Assembly: GCA_030597345.1 (NCBI GenBank)
Contig: JAUVSA010000002.1
Span: forward strand, 1 to 25,954
DNA from: Bacillota bacterium
GTDB lineage: Bacteria > Armatimonadota > Hebobacteria > Hebobacterales > Hebobacteraceae
Length of the DNA: 25,954 nt
Direction of reading: 5' to 3'
The first letter of the stretch is position 1. Every line of letters starts with the position of its first letter. The notes under the pieces are model-generated. The model saw only the letters and a list, made by a program, of their open reading frames with translations, made no database searches and was not told where the DNA came from. Below are positions 6,813 through 13,498 of this stretch, piece by piece. The translations under genes and the position numbers were made by a program.

Positions 6813-7673
6813 CTAGCAGAGGTCATTCTCTCCCATGTCCGTCCAGAGATCCCTGATGGCTCGCGCGGCGGGGGAATCAGCCACTTCGACCACCGGTATC
6901 CCCTCCGCGGTGGATTCCGCCACGGCCTCGTCGAAGGGTATGCGGCCAAGCGGCATGGCGCCCATCGCGCGGGCGAGGCGCTCGATCTCTTCGGTCAACT
7001 GCGGGTTGATGTCCCATTTGTTGACGCAGACAGCGCTGCGGACTTGGAAATGGGCGGCCACCAGGAGCACGCGTTCCAGATCGTGCAGACCGGAAGGCGT
7101 CGGCTCAGTCACTGCCAGGGTCGCCTCCACGCCGGAGAGGGAGGCGATCACAGGACAGCCGATGCCAGGCGACCCATCTGTCAGGATGAGGTCCGCGCCG
7201 CGCTCCACGGCGACCCGGTGGGCCAGTTCTCGCACCTCGGTGACGAGCTTGCCGGAGGCCTCGCCGCCCGCCACAAGGCGTGCGTGTGCCAACGGGCCGT
7301 ACCGTGTTCTGCTGAGGTAGAGCTGGCCCGTTACCTGGGGCGTCATCGTTATCGCCTGCTCGGGGCAGACGACCGCACACGTGCCGCACCCTTCGCAGCG
7401 GCGTGGCTGGATACGCAGGTCCCTGATGGCGGAGAACTGGCAAACCTCTTCACAGCGGCCGCATTTCGTGCACGTCTCCTCGTCGATCGCGGCGAGGTCA
7501 ACGCCGTGGTAGTCGCTCTCTTCTAACGGCTCAGGGGAAAGGAGCAGATGCAGATTCGGCGCGTCAACGTCAGCGTCGGCCAGCACCTTGTTCGCGGCAA
7601 GGACAGCAAAGCAGCCAAGCACCGTCGTCTTGCCGGTTCCACCTTTGCCACTGATGATCACTAGCTCCTTCAC
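6813..7673 (-). CDS. MinD-superfamily P-loop ATPase with inserted ferredoxin domain (copy 2)
   Basis: A 286-residue cytoplasmic ATPase of the COG1149 type. Deviant Walker A SGKGGTGKTT lies at residues 8-17. Two [4Fe-4S] motifs are inserted after the first quarter: Cys68, 71, 74, 78 (CTKCGRCEEVC) and Cys93, 96, 99, 103 (CEGCGTCAVVCP). The later TDGSPGIGCPV and VTEPTPSGLHDL blocks are family hallmarks. The GTG at 7673 is preceded by GGAGGG and overlaps the stop of the paralogous gene by 4 nt (GTGA), so the pair is translationally coupled. Such ATPase pairs occur beside NifX/ORP proteins in orp loci of sulfate reducers, where ATP-driven loading of metal-sulfur clusters is suspected. Copies 1 and 2 probably work as a heterodimer. 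Confidence 0.92.
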   Translation of the reverse strand: MKELVIISGKGGTGKTTVLGCFAVLAANKVLADADVDAPNLHLLLSPEPLEESDYHGVDLAAIDEETCTKCGRCEEVCQFSAIRDLRIQPRRCEGCGTCAVVCPEQAITMTPQVTGQLYLSRTRYGPLAHARLVAGGEASGKLVTEVRELAHRVAVERGADLILTDGSPGIGCPVIASLSGVEATLAVTEPTPSGLHDLERVLLVAAHFQVRSAVCVNKWDINPQLTEEIERLARAMGAMPLGRIPFDEAVAESTAEGIPVVEVADSPAARAIRDLWTDMGENDLC

Positions 7674-8509
7674 GTCATCACCCTCCGCTCGATCTCGCGA
7701 TACAGGCTGCGCAGCGATTCCCGCCACTCGGGGAACGCGTCCACGAGGGGCTGCCCCCGGGAGTAGGCCTCGGCGACGCGCCGGTCGAAGGGGATCTTCA
7801 GCAGCACAGGTATGTTGCGCTTCCGGCACTCATCTTCGATGATGGAGTCGCGTGCCCCGTTGCGGTTGATGACGACTCCGCTGGGCACGCCGAGCTCCTG
7901 CGCCACGTCCATGGCCATCTTCAGGTCATGCAGGCCGAAGGGTGTGGGTTCGGTTACCAACAGGCAGAACTGCGACTGGCCGATAGTGTCCTGCACCGCG
8001 CAGGCGGTGCCGGGAGAGGCGTCAATGATGGCGGGACCGCCCTTGGGGTCGATTTGGGCGATCTCCTCTCTCACGATGCGGACAGCAGAGGGCTCAGTCG
8101 GCTTCAGCCGGCCCTGGATGAAAACCATGCCGCGGGCGGCGCCGATTTCTACTTCGCCTATCTGGCGCTGCCGCGCGACGATGGCTTCGCGGGGGCACAC
8201 GTAGACGCACCCGGTGCAACCGTGGCACAGCTCGGGGAATACCAGCACCTGCTCCTTGACGACTGCGAGGGCGTTGAAGGCGCAGAAGTCAGCGCACTTG
8301 CGGCAGAAGTCGCACTTCGTCAGGTCCACATGGGGCACCATCATGTATACCGGGATGGTTCTCTGGATGGACGGGCGCAGGAATAGATGGCAATTCGGTT
8401 CTTCCGCGTCGGCATCAACCAGTTGTGCGTCGGGCACGGACAGGGCGAGGCTGACCGCTACCGTGGTCTTCCCCGTGCCTCCTTTGCCACTTGCAACAGC
8501 TATCTTCAT
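7670..8509 (-). CDS. MinD-superfamily P-loop ATPase with inserted ferredoxin domain (copy 1)
   Basis: A 279-residue paralogue of the downstream ATPase. Walker A SGKGGTGKTT is at residues 7-16. Ferredoxin-type Cys sets are Cys66, 69, 72, 76 (CDFCRKCADFC) and Cys95, 98, 101, 105 (CHGCTGCVYVCP). IDASPGTACAV and VTEPTPFGLHDLK complete the family pattern. The ATG at 8509 has AAGGAG 5 nt upstream. It sits between the FmdB-type zinc ribbon and its paralogue, with a 138-nt leader that contains no convincing gene. Its role is inferred to be ATP-dependent metal-sulfur cluster handling together with the NifX-like proteins of this cluster. Confidence 0.92.
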   Translation of the reverse strand: MKIAVASGKGGTGKTTVAVSLALSVPDAQLVDADAEEPNCHLFLRPSIQRTIPVYMMVPHVDLTKCDFCRKCADFCAFNALAVVKEQVLVFPELCHGCTGCVYVCPREAIVARQRQIGEVEIGAARGMVFIQGRLKPTEPSAVRIVREEIAQIDPKGGPAIIDASPGTACAVQDTIGQSQFCLLVTEPTPFGLHDLKMAMDVAQELGVPSGVVINRNGARDSIIEDECRKRNIPVLLKIPFDRRVAEAYSRGQPLVDAFPEWRESLRSLYREIERRVMT

Positions 8510-8647
8510 GTCGGCTCCTTGCCCCGTGGCGGCCCGCTGAATCAGCTATTCGGCCACCTTATCCTGACTTGATGTCCAGCACAGGGCTCCCGTCGAGAGC
8601 CTGATGGGCTCGGCCATGATCGCGGTCCTCCGGTTGACGGCTTCGGT

Positions 8648-8875
8648 TCAGCGCTGGCAGCAGCGCTTTGGGTCGGGGCAGGCATCTGTCAGGCCGCAGC
8701 AACTTGCGCCAGCGGGCGCGCTCGGCTGCGCTCTGCCCACCGCGAAGGCCGAAGGGATCTTCTCCACGGCCTCGCTGCTGCACTGGGGACAGGCTACCTG
8801 ATGGTCGGCGGCGCTCCGAACGAACTTCTCAAACTTCCCCGCGCAGTCCTTGCAGCGATACTCGTAGATAGGCAT
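8648..8875 (-). CDS. FmdB-family zinc-ribbon protein with Cys-rich tail
   Basis: A 75-residue protein opening MPIYEYRCKDCAGKFEKF, the FmdB/CxxC-CxxC-SSSS signature, with Cys8/Cys11 and Cys29/Cys32 (CPQC) forming one zinc ribbon. The tail adds five more Cys (ASCCGLTDACPDPKRCC), which is unusual for so short a protein and resembles an extra metal site. FmdB was named from a formamidase operon and has a poorly defined regulatory role. The ATG at 8875 is preceded by GAGG, 17 nt after the Gly-rich zinc-ribbon gene. Its position in the ferredoxin-ATPase cluster suggests metal-linked regulation or an accessory role, without direct evidence. Confidence 0.88.
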   Translation of the reverse strand: MPIYEYRCKDCAGKFEKFVRSAADHQVACPQCSSEAVEKIPSAFAVGRAQPSAPAGASCCGLTDACPDPKRCCQR

Positions 8876-8892
8876 TTCCGTGCCTCAGGCAA

Positions 8893-9138
8893 TCACCGCT
8901 GTCTCGTCATCGGCTGGCCGCACTTGGGGCACTTGACCTGGGTGCAGGGGACGCCCACTTGGTGGGTCGCTGTCTGTCCACAGCTCGGGCAGACGCAGTT
9001 GCCGCTCGGCCCCATGGCGGAGCCGCCCATGCGGCCTCCACCCCCTCCTCTTCCCGCGCCGCGCCCTCTACCTTGGCCGCGTCCCCGGCCGGTACCGGGA
9101 CCTTGTCCCGTCGGGCCGGTTCCATCTCCTCGTGGCAT
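8893..9138 (-). CDS. Gly/Arg-rich protein with C-terminal zinc ribbon
   Basis: An 81-residue protein. The first 46 residues are almost only Gly, Arg, Pro and Met, opening MPRGDGTGPTGQGPGTGRG as in DUF5320-type proteins encoded nearby. The C-terminal 35 residues carry Cys48, 50, 53, 65, 70 and 73 (NCVCPSCGQ ... PCTQVKCPKCGQPM), a zinc-ribbon arrangement. A strong AGGAGGTGA ribosome site lies upstream of the ATG at 9138. It occurs in the middle of the NifX/MinD cluster, 89 nt after the NifX gene. The low-complexity head may mediate self-association or nucleic-acid contact; this is inference. The function is unknown. Confidence 0.85.
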   Translation of the reverse strand: MPRGDGTGPTGQGPGTGRGRGQGRGRGAGRGGGGGRMGGSAMGPSGNCVCPSCGQTATHQVGVPCTQVKCPKCGQPMTRQR

Positions 9139-9227
9139 ATCTCTTCACCTCCTGCGTGTCGAACGGCGGGTCATCTGAGTCTGTTGATGCTCGCGCCTCT
9201 TCCCAGTGCCTTCGCGCCCTTCTCATT

Positions 9228-9596
9228 CTATCCGCTCGATCCGAAATGGCCGGGAACAGAGGGCCCCTCTGTGGGAGTAAGCTCGCCACTCTTCAGCGAC
9301 TCCACGGCCTCGCGGACGGAGCCGTTGAGGCCGGTGTAGATCTTGAGGCCAGCTGCCGCGAGGGTGCGGAAGGCATTGGGGCCGCAGTTCCCAGTCAGGA
9401 CGGCTTCGGCCCCGCGGTCCACGACCAGCTGCGAGGTCTGGATGCCGGCTCCGCCGCCGGCCGCTATGTTCGGGTTCTCGATGGCCTCGACTTCGTACGA
9501 CTCCACGTCGATGATGAGCAGGTACTGGGCCCTACCGAAGCGCGGATCAATCTGAGCGTCGAGGTCCGAACCAGTGCTGGTGACAGCTATCTTCAT
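9228..9596 (-). CDS. NifX/NifB-type Fe-Mo cofactor-binding domain protein (ORP-like)
   Basis: A 122-residue single-domain protein of the dinitrogenase Fe-Mo cofactor-binding family (PF02579 type). It opens MKIAVTSTGSDLDAQIDPRFGRAQYLL and contains the hallmark TGNCGPNAFRTLAAAGLKIY. In nitrogen fixers this fold carries NifB-co or FeMo-co; in sulfate reducers the related orange protein binds a Mo-Cu-S cluster. No nitrogenase is encoded here, so the ORP-like role is favoured. The ATG at 9596 has GGAGGA 7 nt upstream and overlaps the methyltransferase stop by 4 nt. It is followed by the Gly-rich zinc ribbon, FmdB and ferredoxin-ATPase genes. Annotation-style start choices further upstream would run through the methyltransferase gene and are wrong. 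Confidence 0.9.
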   Translation of the reverse strand: MKIAVTSTGSDLDAQIDPRFGRAQYLLIIDVESYEVEAIENPNIAAGGGAGIQTSQLVVDRGAEAVLTGNCGPNAFRTLAAAGLKIYTGLNGSVREAVESLKSGELTPTEGPSVPGHFGSSG

Positions 9597-10483
9597 CGGG
9601 AGTTCCTCCTCTTTTCGGCGGCGCGGCCGGACACCGCATCGCCTGTATTGATCGCGGTCGCGACCGCGACATATCCTGTGATCGAGTATTCGCCATCCCC
9701 CAGGCCCAGCCTGGGTGCTAGGTGCTGCCAGTCTCCCTTGGCGAGGGCCCGAAATGGGTGGAAGGGCGTACATCCGACACCCGACAAGTAGGCGGCCGTG
9801 TTCGCCGCGAAGTCCATGCAGGCAAGCGCGCCTCCCGGCGCGAGGCAGGCGCAGATCGCCTCCAACACATCGAAGGGATCGTCGCACTCGTGTAGGAGGT
9901 AGCTGGTGACGACCTTCGGAAAGCGCAGACCCGAACGGGCGAACTCGTGGATCTCGCCCACCTGAAAGCGAACGCGAGATTCCAAGGCGGCACTCTGACG
10001 TCGGGCCCGCGCGATCGCGTCGGCGTCGGTATCGATGCCGAGCACCCGGAAGCCGGCCTCGCCAAGCTTCAGTGCGAGGAATCCGTCCCCCGTGCCAACG
10101 TCCAGCACCTCCTCTCCATTGGGAGGCGGGAGTCGTGAGATGAGGACATCGGCTGCCTGCTGCCGCGGCTCCGCAGAAGCGCAGCTCTTCCCGGCCGCTC
10201 GACGCAGGCGAGCCAGCTGCACTCGTCCCTGCGCGGAGAGCGAGGCAGGACGGTCAGAGAACGGGTTGTCGCACTCCATCCAGCCGCCCTCCCAACAGGC
10301 CACCTGGGCGGCCCGCAGGTCTGCCTCCGCCGGCCGCAGATCACCCTTGCTCTCGCGCGCAACCTGCTCGCCGAGTTCCGCGGGCCGAAACGGCCCAGCG
10401 GAGATCAGCTCTAGCAGATAGAACGCGAGGAACTCGCGTATCTCCGCACTAGGCCTATGCTTGATCGCCATCCGTATTCTCAT
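9593..10483 (-). CDS. Winged-helix-like domain fused to class I SAM methyltransferase
   Basis: About 296 residues. Residues 1-110 resemble a PadR-like winged helix (EIREFLAFYLLELISAGPFRPAELGEQ with a later SLSAQGRVQLARL wing-like end). The following domain is a class I SAM methyltransferase: motif I VLDVGTGDGFLALKLGEAGF, acidic end of strand 2 LGIDTDADAI, then SYLLHECDDPFDVLEAI and APGGAL. The C-terminus overlaps the NifX start by 4 nt, so the two are probably made together. The start is uncertain: ATG at 10483 or 10471, neither with a good ribosome site, and the open frame extends to 10645. The methyl acceptor is unknown. The fusion suggests either a DNA-binding methyltransferase or a helix-turn-helix reused as a substrate or partner domain. 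Confidence 0.8.
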   Translation of the reverse strand: MRIRMAIKHRPSAEIREFLAFYLLELISAGPFRPAELGEQVARESKGDLRPAEADLRAAQVACWEGGWMECDNPFSDRPASLSAQGRVQLARLRRAAGKSCASAEPRQQAADVLISRLPPPNGEEVLDVGTGDGFLALKLGEAGFRVLGIDTDADAIARARRQSAALESRVRFQVGEIHEFARSGLRFPKVVTSYLLHECDDPFDVLEAICACLAPGGALACMDFAANTAAYLSGVGCTPFHPFRALAKGDWQHLAPRLGLGDGEYSITGYVAVATAINTGDAVSGRAAEKRRNSR

Positions 10484-10635
10484 GCGCCCAGAGGAGGGCA
10501 CGGAGGGACGGCCCGGGCAGGCAACCATGGGTAACGGTTGAGGACCCACTGCGCAAAGGGCTGCCCCGCCAAAGGCGAGGTGGCTGACGCGAGATGCGGC
10601 CGCCTCTCTCCGTGCCCAACTGTTCACGTGCAGGT

Positions 10636-10647
10636 GGATGCGCATCC
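10636..10647. repeat. Perfect 12-bp palindrome GGATGCGCATCC, copy 2
   Basis: Identical to 4999-5010 and here extended to 14 bp (TGGATGCGCATCCA, 10635-10648). It sits immediately downstream of the DUF5320 stop at 10651 and upstream of the methyltransferase gene. No clear promoter follows on the minus strand. Confidence 0.4.
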
Positions 10648-10650
10648 AGG

Positions 10651-11061
10651 CTAGTCCTCTTTCTGCTCCAGTTCCTGGAGCCGCTTGTTGATGGCATCCA
10701 TCTGTTCCTTCATCCAGTCCGCCTGGCTGCGGAGCATCTCCGTCTCCTGCTCAGCCGAGGGAGCGCCGTAGTAGGCTGGCGGGACCGGAGCGCCGTAGGG
10801 AGTTGGCAGGACCGGGGGGGCATAGGCAGCGCCGTAGGCCGATGGGTCAGCTGCCCATCCGCGGCCCCAGCCACCGCCACCCCGCCCGCGCCCCCAGCCC
10901 ATCCCCATGCCTCCGCCGCCGCCGCGGCCCCAGGCCATTCCTAGCCCGCGGCCGCCACCTGGGTTCATGAACCCGGGTACCGGGTAGCCGGCGCAGTAGC
11001 CGGCCCCTCTTCCTGTCATCGGACCCATTCCTCCGGGCCCAGTTCCATCACCTCGTGGCAT
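10651..11061 (-). CDS. DUF5320-type Gly-rich protein with C-terminal coiled coil
   Basis: A 136-residue protein. The head MPRGDGTGPGGMGPMTGRG followed by AGYCAGYPVPGFMNPGGG is the typical DUF5320 signature. A Gly/Trp/Arg-rich middle (about 35-68) and a Pro/Tyr/Ala segment (about 70-104) follow. The last 30 residues are a charged helix, MLRSQADWMKEQMDAINKRL then QELEQKED, probably a coiled coil. A GGAGAG ribosome site lies 5 nt from the ATG at 11061. Such proteins recur next to NifX-like and ferredoxin-MinD genes in anaerobes, but their function is not known. The single Cys of AGYCAGY is conserved between both copies here. Confidence 0.88.
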   Translation of the reverse strand: MPRGDGTGPGGMGPMTGRGAGYCAGYPVPGFMNPGGGRGLGMAWGRGGGGGMGMGWGRGRGGGGWGRGWAADPSAYGAAYAPPVLPTPYGAPVPPAYYGAPSAEQETEMLRSQADWMKEQMDAINKRLQELEQKED

Positions 11062-11123
11062 GTCATCTCTCCTTTCTCGTTCTGACGTGTCACTCGTCTC
11101 TTGTACTGTCGTGGGTTGAGGCG

Positions 11124-11426
11124 CTACCACGCCCAACCTCGGCCGCGACCGCGGCCGAAGCCACGGCCCCAGCCGCCGCCGCGGCCCCAGGCCATGCCGC
11201 GTCCGCGACCGCCGAGTGCGCCGTAGCCTGCGTATGGGTAAGGGCCGGCCATCGGCCCCGCATAGGCCCCATAGCCCCGTGGCACCGCGAATCCCACACC
11301 GGCCCGGCCGAAGCCGCCGCCGAACCTATTCATGAATCCGGGCACTGGGTAGCCGGCGCAGTAGCCAGCGGCCCTGCTAGTCATCGGGCCCATTCCCATC
11401 GGGCCGGTTCTGTCTCCTCCTGGCAT
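11124..11426 (-). CDS. DUF5320-type Gly-rich protein, second copy
   Basis: A 100-residue paralogue sharing the head pattern (MPGGDRTGPMGMGPMTSRA, then AGYCAGYPVPGFMNRFGGG) with the next gene. The rest is Gly/Arg/Trp/Tyr-rich repeats such as GRGRGMAWGRGGGWGRGFG. It lacks the C-terminal coiled coil of its neighbour, so the two are not interchangeable. AGGAGGT lies 7 nt before the ATG at 11426; the upstream in-frame ATG at 11456 is less credible because the ribosome site falls inside it. Gap to the next gene is 62 nt. The function is unknown. Confidence 0.85.
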   Translation of the reverse strand: MPGGDRTGPMGMGPMTSRAAGYCAGYPVPGFMNRFGGGFGRAGVGFAVPRGYGAYAGPMAGPYPYAGYGALGGRGRGMAWGRGGGWGRGFGRGRGRGWAW

Positions 11427-11452
11427 TCGTCTCACCTCCTTACGTTTGCTTC

Positions 11453-12298
11453 TCAACTGTCGGCCCCGCGCACGGGCGGGGACGGAGTAGGAACTGTGCG
11501 ATGAGTTATCATAGCCACTGGCCTCCGCTGGAGCGTCTCTGCCACATCGAGCGGCTGCACGGTGGGACGTGAGGCCTCATAGACGGAGATCGCGGGCGGC
11601 CCCGAGAAGGCCCGCATGATTTCGGCAATGGCCTCCGGGGAAAGCGGTTTCACGGCGCAAGGGCGCAGCGGGGTGTTGACTTCGATCTCATCGGGATGAA
11701 TCTCCCGCGCCAGCGCGGCCAGCGCCTCGGCGCAGTGCTCGTTGGCTTCATAGAACATGATCTGAAGGGCGAGTCGGCCCCGGTATTCATCGCGGAATGA
11801 ATGCAGTCCGTCGAGAATCCGGTCGAGGGTAATCTCCGGCGCCGGATGGTTTATGTATGAGAGCAGTTCCGGCGTTGGCGCGTCGAGCTTGGCCACCACC
11901 TGATCGGCCTGCAAGAGATCGCGGCGGACCGCGGCATCGGACATCAGGGAGGAGTTGGTCAGCACGGCGACGGGCGGGGAGAGATGTTCTTTGATTGCGA
12001 TGATCGCCTCCCCGAGGTTGGCGGCGAGAGTAGGCTCGGCAGTGCCGGAGAAGGTCACATAGTCCAGCTCCAGCGAAGGGAGCTGCTCCAGCTCCTCCAC
12101 CAGTTGGGAGAGGGGCACGAACTCGCGGCGCTGGGCGCTGTGAACACGCGTCCGGCCGAGCTGGCAGTAGGCGCAGTCGAAAGAGCAGGTCTTCTGCGGC
12201 TGCGAGACCATGTCTATGCCAAGCGACCGCCCGAGTCGCCAGGACGGAACGGGGCCGTAGACGACGCTGTGAAGTTGTGCGGGAAACGGTGCGTCCAT
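11453..12298 (-). CDS. Radical SAM protein (COG0731-like)
   Basis: A 281-residue radical SAM enzyme. CSFDCAYC (Cys38, Cys42, Cys45) is the CX3CX2C motif for the SAM-binding [4Fe-4S] cluster. The SGTAEPTL segment is the glycine-rich SAM-contact region, and VLTNSSLMSD and KLDAPTPEL follow. The layout matches the compact radical SAM proteins of COG0731, often found beside Mrp, MBL and NifX genes in anaerobes. The product is unknown. The ATG at 12298 lies 1 nt after the NifX stop and has only a weak ribosome site, so translation is likely coupled. The gene overlaps nothing downstream; the second DUF5320 gene begins 26 nt later. Confidence 0.9.
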   Translation of the reverse strand: MDAPFPAQLHSVVYGPVPSWRLGRSLGIDMVSQPQKTCSFDCAYCQLGRTRVHSAQRREFVPLSQLVEELEQLPSLELDYVTFSGTAEPTLAANLGEAIIAIKEHLSPPVAVLTNSSLMSDAAVRRDLLQADQVVAKLDAPTPELLSYINHPAPEITLDRILDGLHSFRDEYRGRLALQIMFYEANEHCAEALAALAREIHPDEIEVNTPLRPCAVKPLSPEAIAEIMRAFSGPPAISVYEASRPTVQPLDVAETLQRRPVAMITHRTVPTPSPPVRGADS

Positions 12299-12299
12299 A

Positions 12300-12629
12300 T
12301 CAGTGTTCGCAGGTACTCTCTCCGCCGCGCAGCGCGCCAAGACGGAGCGACTCTATCGTGTCGGCGATCGTTCCGGAGACACCGACGAGGATCTGAATGT
12401 TCTTCTCACCGAAGAGCATTTCGGCGCGCGGTCCCATGCCGCCGGCTACGATGCAGTTCACTCCTCGCTCGGCCAGATACCCGGGCAGAACTCCGGGCTC
12501 GTGGCCGGGATTCGGGATGCGCGTCGCTTCCTTTGACTCGCCATCCTCGATGTCAACGATGGTGTACGCTTCACATCGCCCGAAGTGCGGGGCAACCATG
12601 TCGCCGTCCGTCGAAATCGCAACTCGCAT
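12300..12629 (-). CDS. NifX/NifB-type Fe-Mo cofactor-binding domain protein, second copy
   Basis: A 109-residue single-domain protein, opening MRVAISTDGDMVAPHFGRCE, with the hallmark NCIVAGGMGPRAEMLFGEKN. It differs from the other NifX-like protein (9228-9596) in having Cys18 in the first loop, the GHEPGVLP segment and a CEH C-terminus; these Cys and His residues are plausible cluster ligands. GGAG lies 7 nt upstream of the ATG at 12629; the in-frame ATG at 12653 would overlap the MBL gene. It is followed within 1 nt by the radical SAM gene. Carrier or scaffold of a heterometal-sulfur cluster is the family-based expectation. Confidence 0.9.
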   Translation of the reverse strand: MRVAISTDGDMVAPHFGRCEAYTIVDIEDGESKEATRIPNPGHEPGVLPGYLAERGVNCIVAGGMGPRAEMLFGEKNIQILVGVSGTIADTIESLRLGALRGGESTCEH

Positions 12630-12649
12630 TGATGTTCTCCTCTGGTGGC

Positions 12650-13498
12650 TCATAGGCTAAACCGATAGCCGACTCCGCCGAAGCTGAAGCAGCTGCCGAG
12701 TGCGGCGGCGAGCCGCGCCGCCGCCTGAAAGCCGGTGCAGTGGCAAGCAACGACGTGGGCCACGCGCAGGCGGCGGAGTTCATCGATGGTTTTCTCCAGC
12801 TGATCCTCGCTGGCGGGGCCGAGGTGGGTGCCGCCGATGAGTGCATGCACGCGTTCTTCGCCGGTGATCTGGATGGCGTGGAGAAGAGTGTTGACAACCC
12901 CCCGATGAGAGCACCCGACGAGTACGACCAGTCCCTTGCGCGTGCGAACGATGACGCCCTGCTCCTCAGTGAACTGGTCTTTGCGCATTCGCTCTCCGCA
13001 CTTGACGGCGAAGTGAGAGGGAATGGTCTCGAAGTCGGTGGTGCGCGGAATCGGTCCGGTGGTGCTAATGCCGGGGAGCAGGTCCTGCGGCTCGGAGCTG
13101 AGCCTGAGCACCGCGCCCTGACGGACGAGCTCTTCACGGCCTCGTCGCAGACCGATCTGACGCGGCTGCTTCCCTCGCCGGCGGACGTACTTCGGCCGGA
13201 AGAGATCCGGGTGGCCGATAAGCTCGCGCGGCCCCTGTGCAGCAAGCAGCAGATCCAGCCCGCCGGTGTGATCGTAGTGGGCGTGGCTCAGGACGACCTT
13301 GCGCGCCGGCGCCAAGTCGAGGCCCAGGCGTGCCGCGTTCCCCATGAAGACGCCCGATTCGCCGACATCAAACAGGAAGGAGCTGCCGTCGGCCTCAGCC
13401 AGCAGCGAGAGACCGTGCTCGGCCAGCACTCCATCCCCAAAGGAGACGCAGTCGTCGGCGAGGATGGTGACAGTCAGGTGGCGGACGCGGTCGGTCAT
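12650..13498 (-). CDS. MBL-fold metallohydrolase (COG1237-like)
   Basis: A 282-residue metallo-beta-lactamase-fold protein. HAHYDHTGG (His72, His74, Asp76, His77) is the dinuclear metal motif. Later GCSHRGVVNTLLHA, GGTHLG and ACHCTGFQA supply the further His ligands expected for the fold. The overall layout matches COG1237, annotated after dihydropterin-ribofuranosylaminobenzene phosphate synthase, although most members in bacteria have no defined substrate. Its ATG overlaps the mrp stop by 4 nt (13495-13498). It is followed 20 nt later by a NifX-like gene. Mrp, MBL and NifX in this order is a recurrent anaerobe arrangement, which supports a role in metal-sulfur cluster chemistry. Confidence 0.9.
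   Translation of the reverse strand: MTDRVRHLTVTILADDCVSFGDGVLAEHGLSLLAEADGSSFLFDVGESGVFMGNAARLGLDLAPARKVVLSHAHYDHTGGLDLLLAAQGPRELIGHPDLFRPKYVRRRGKQPRQIGLRRGREELVRQGAVLRLSSEPQDLLPGISTTGPIPRTTDFETIPSHFAVKCGERMRKDQFTEEQGVIVRTRKGLVVLVGCSHRGVVNTLLHAIQITGEERVHALIGGTHLGPASEDQLEKTIDELRRLRVAHVVACHCTGFQAAARLAAALGSCFSFGGVGYRFSL

Noticed and set aside
9597..9887. Upstream extension of the first NifX-like protein
   Set aside because: It is the mirror frame of the methyltransferase gene; GGAGGA before the ATG at 9596 fixes the start.
11153..11455. Repetitive GC-rich tracts in the DUF5320 genes as possible satellite or CRISPR-like repeats
   Set aside because: The repeats are coding Gly/Arg/Trp codons in frame with irregular period and no spacer structure.
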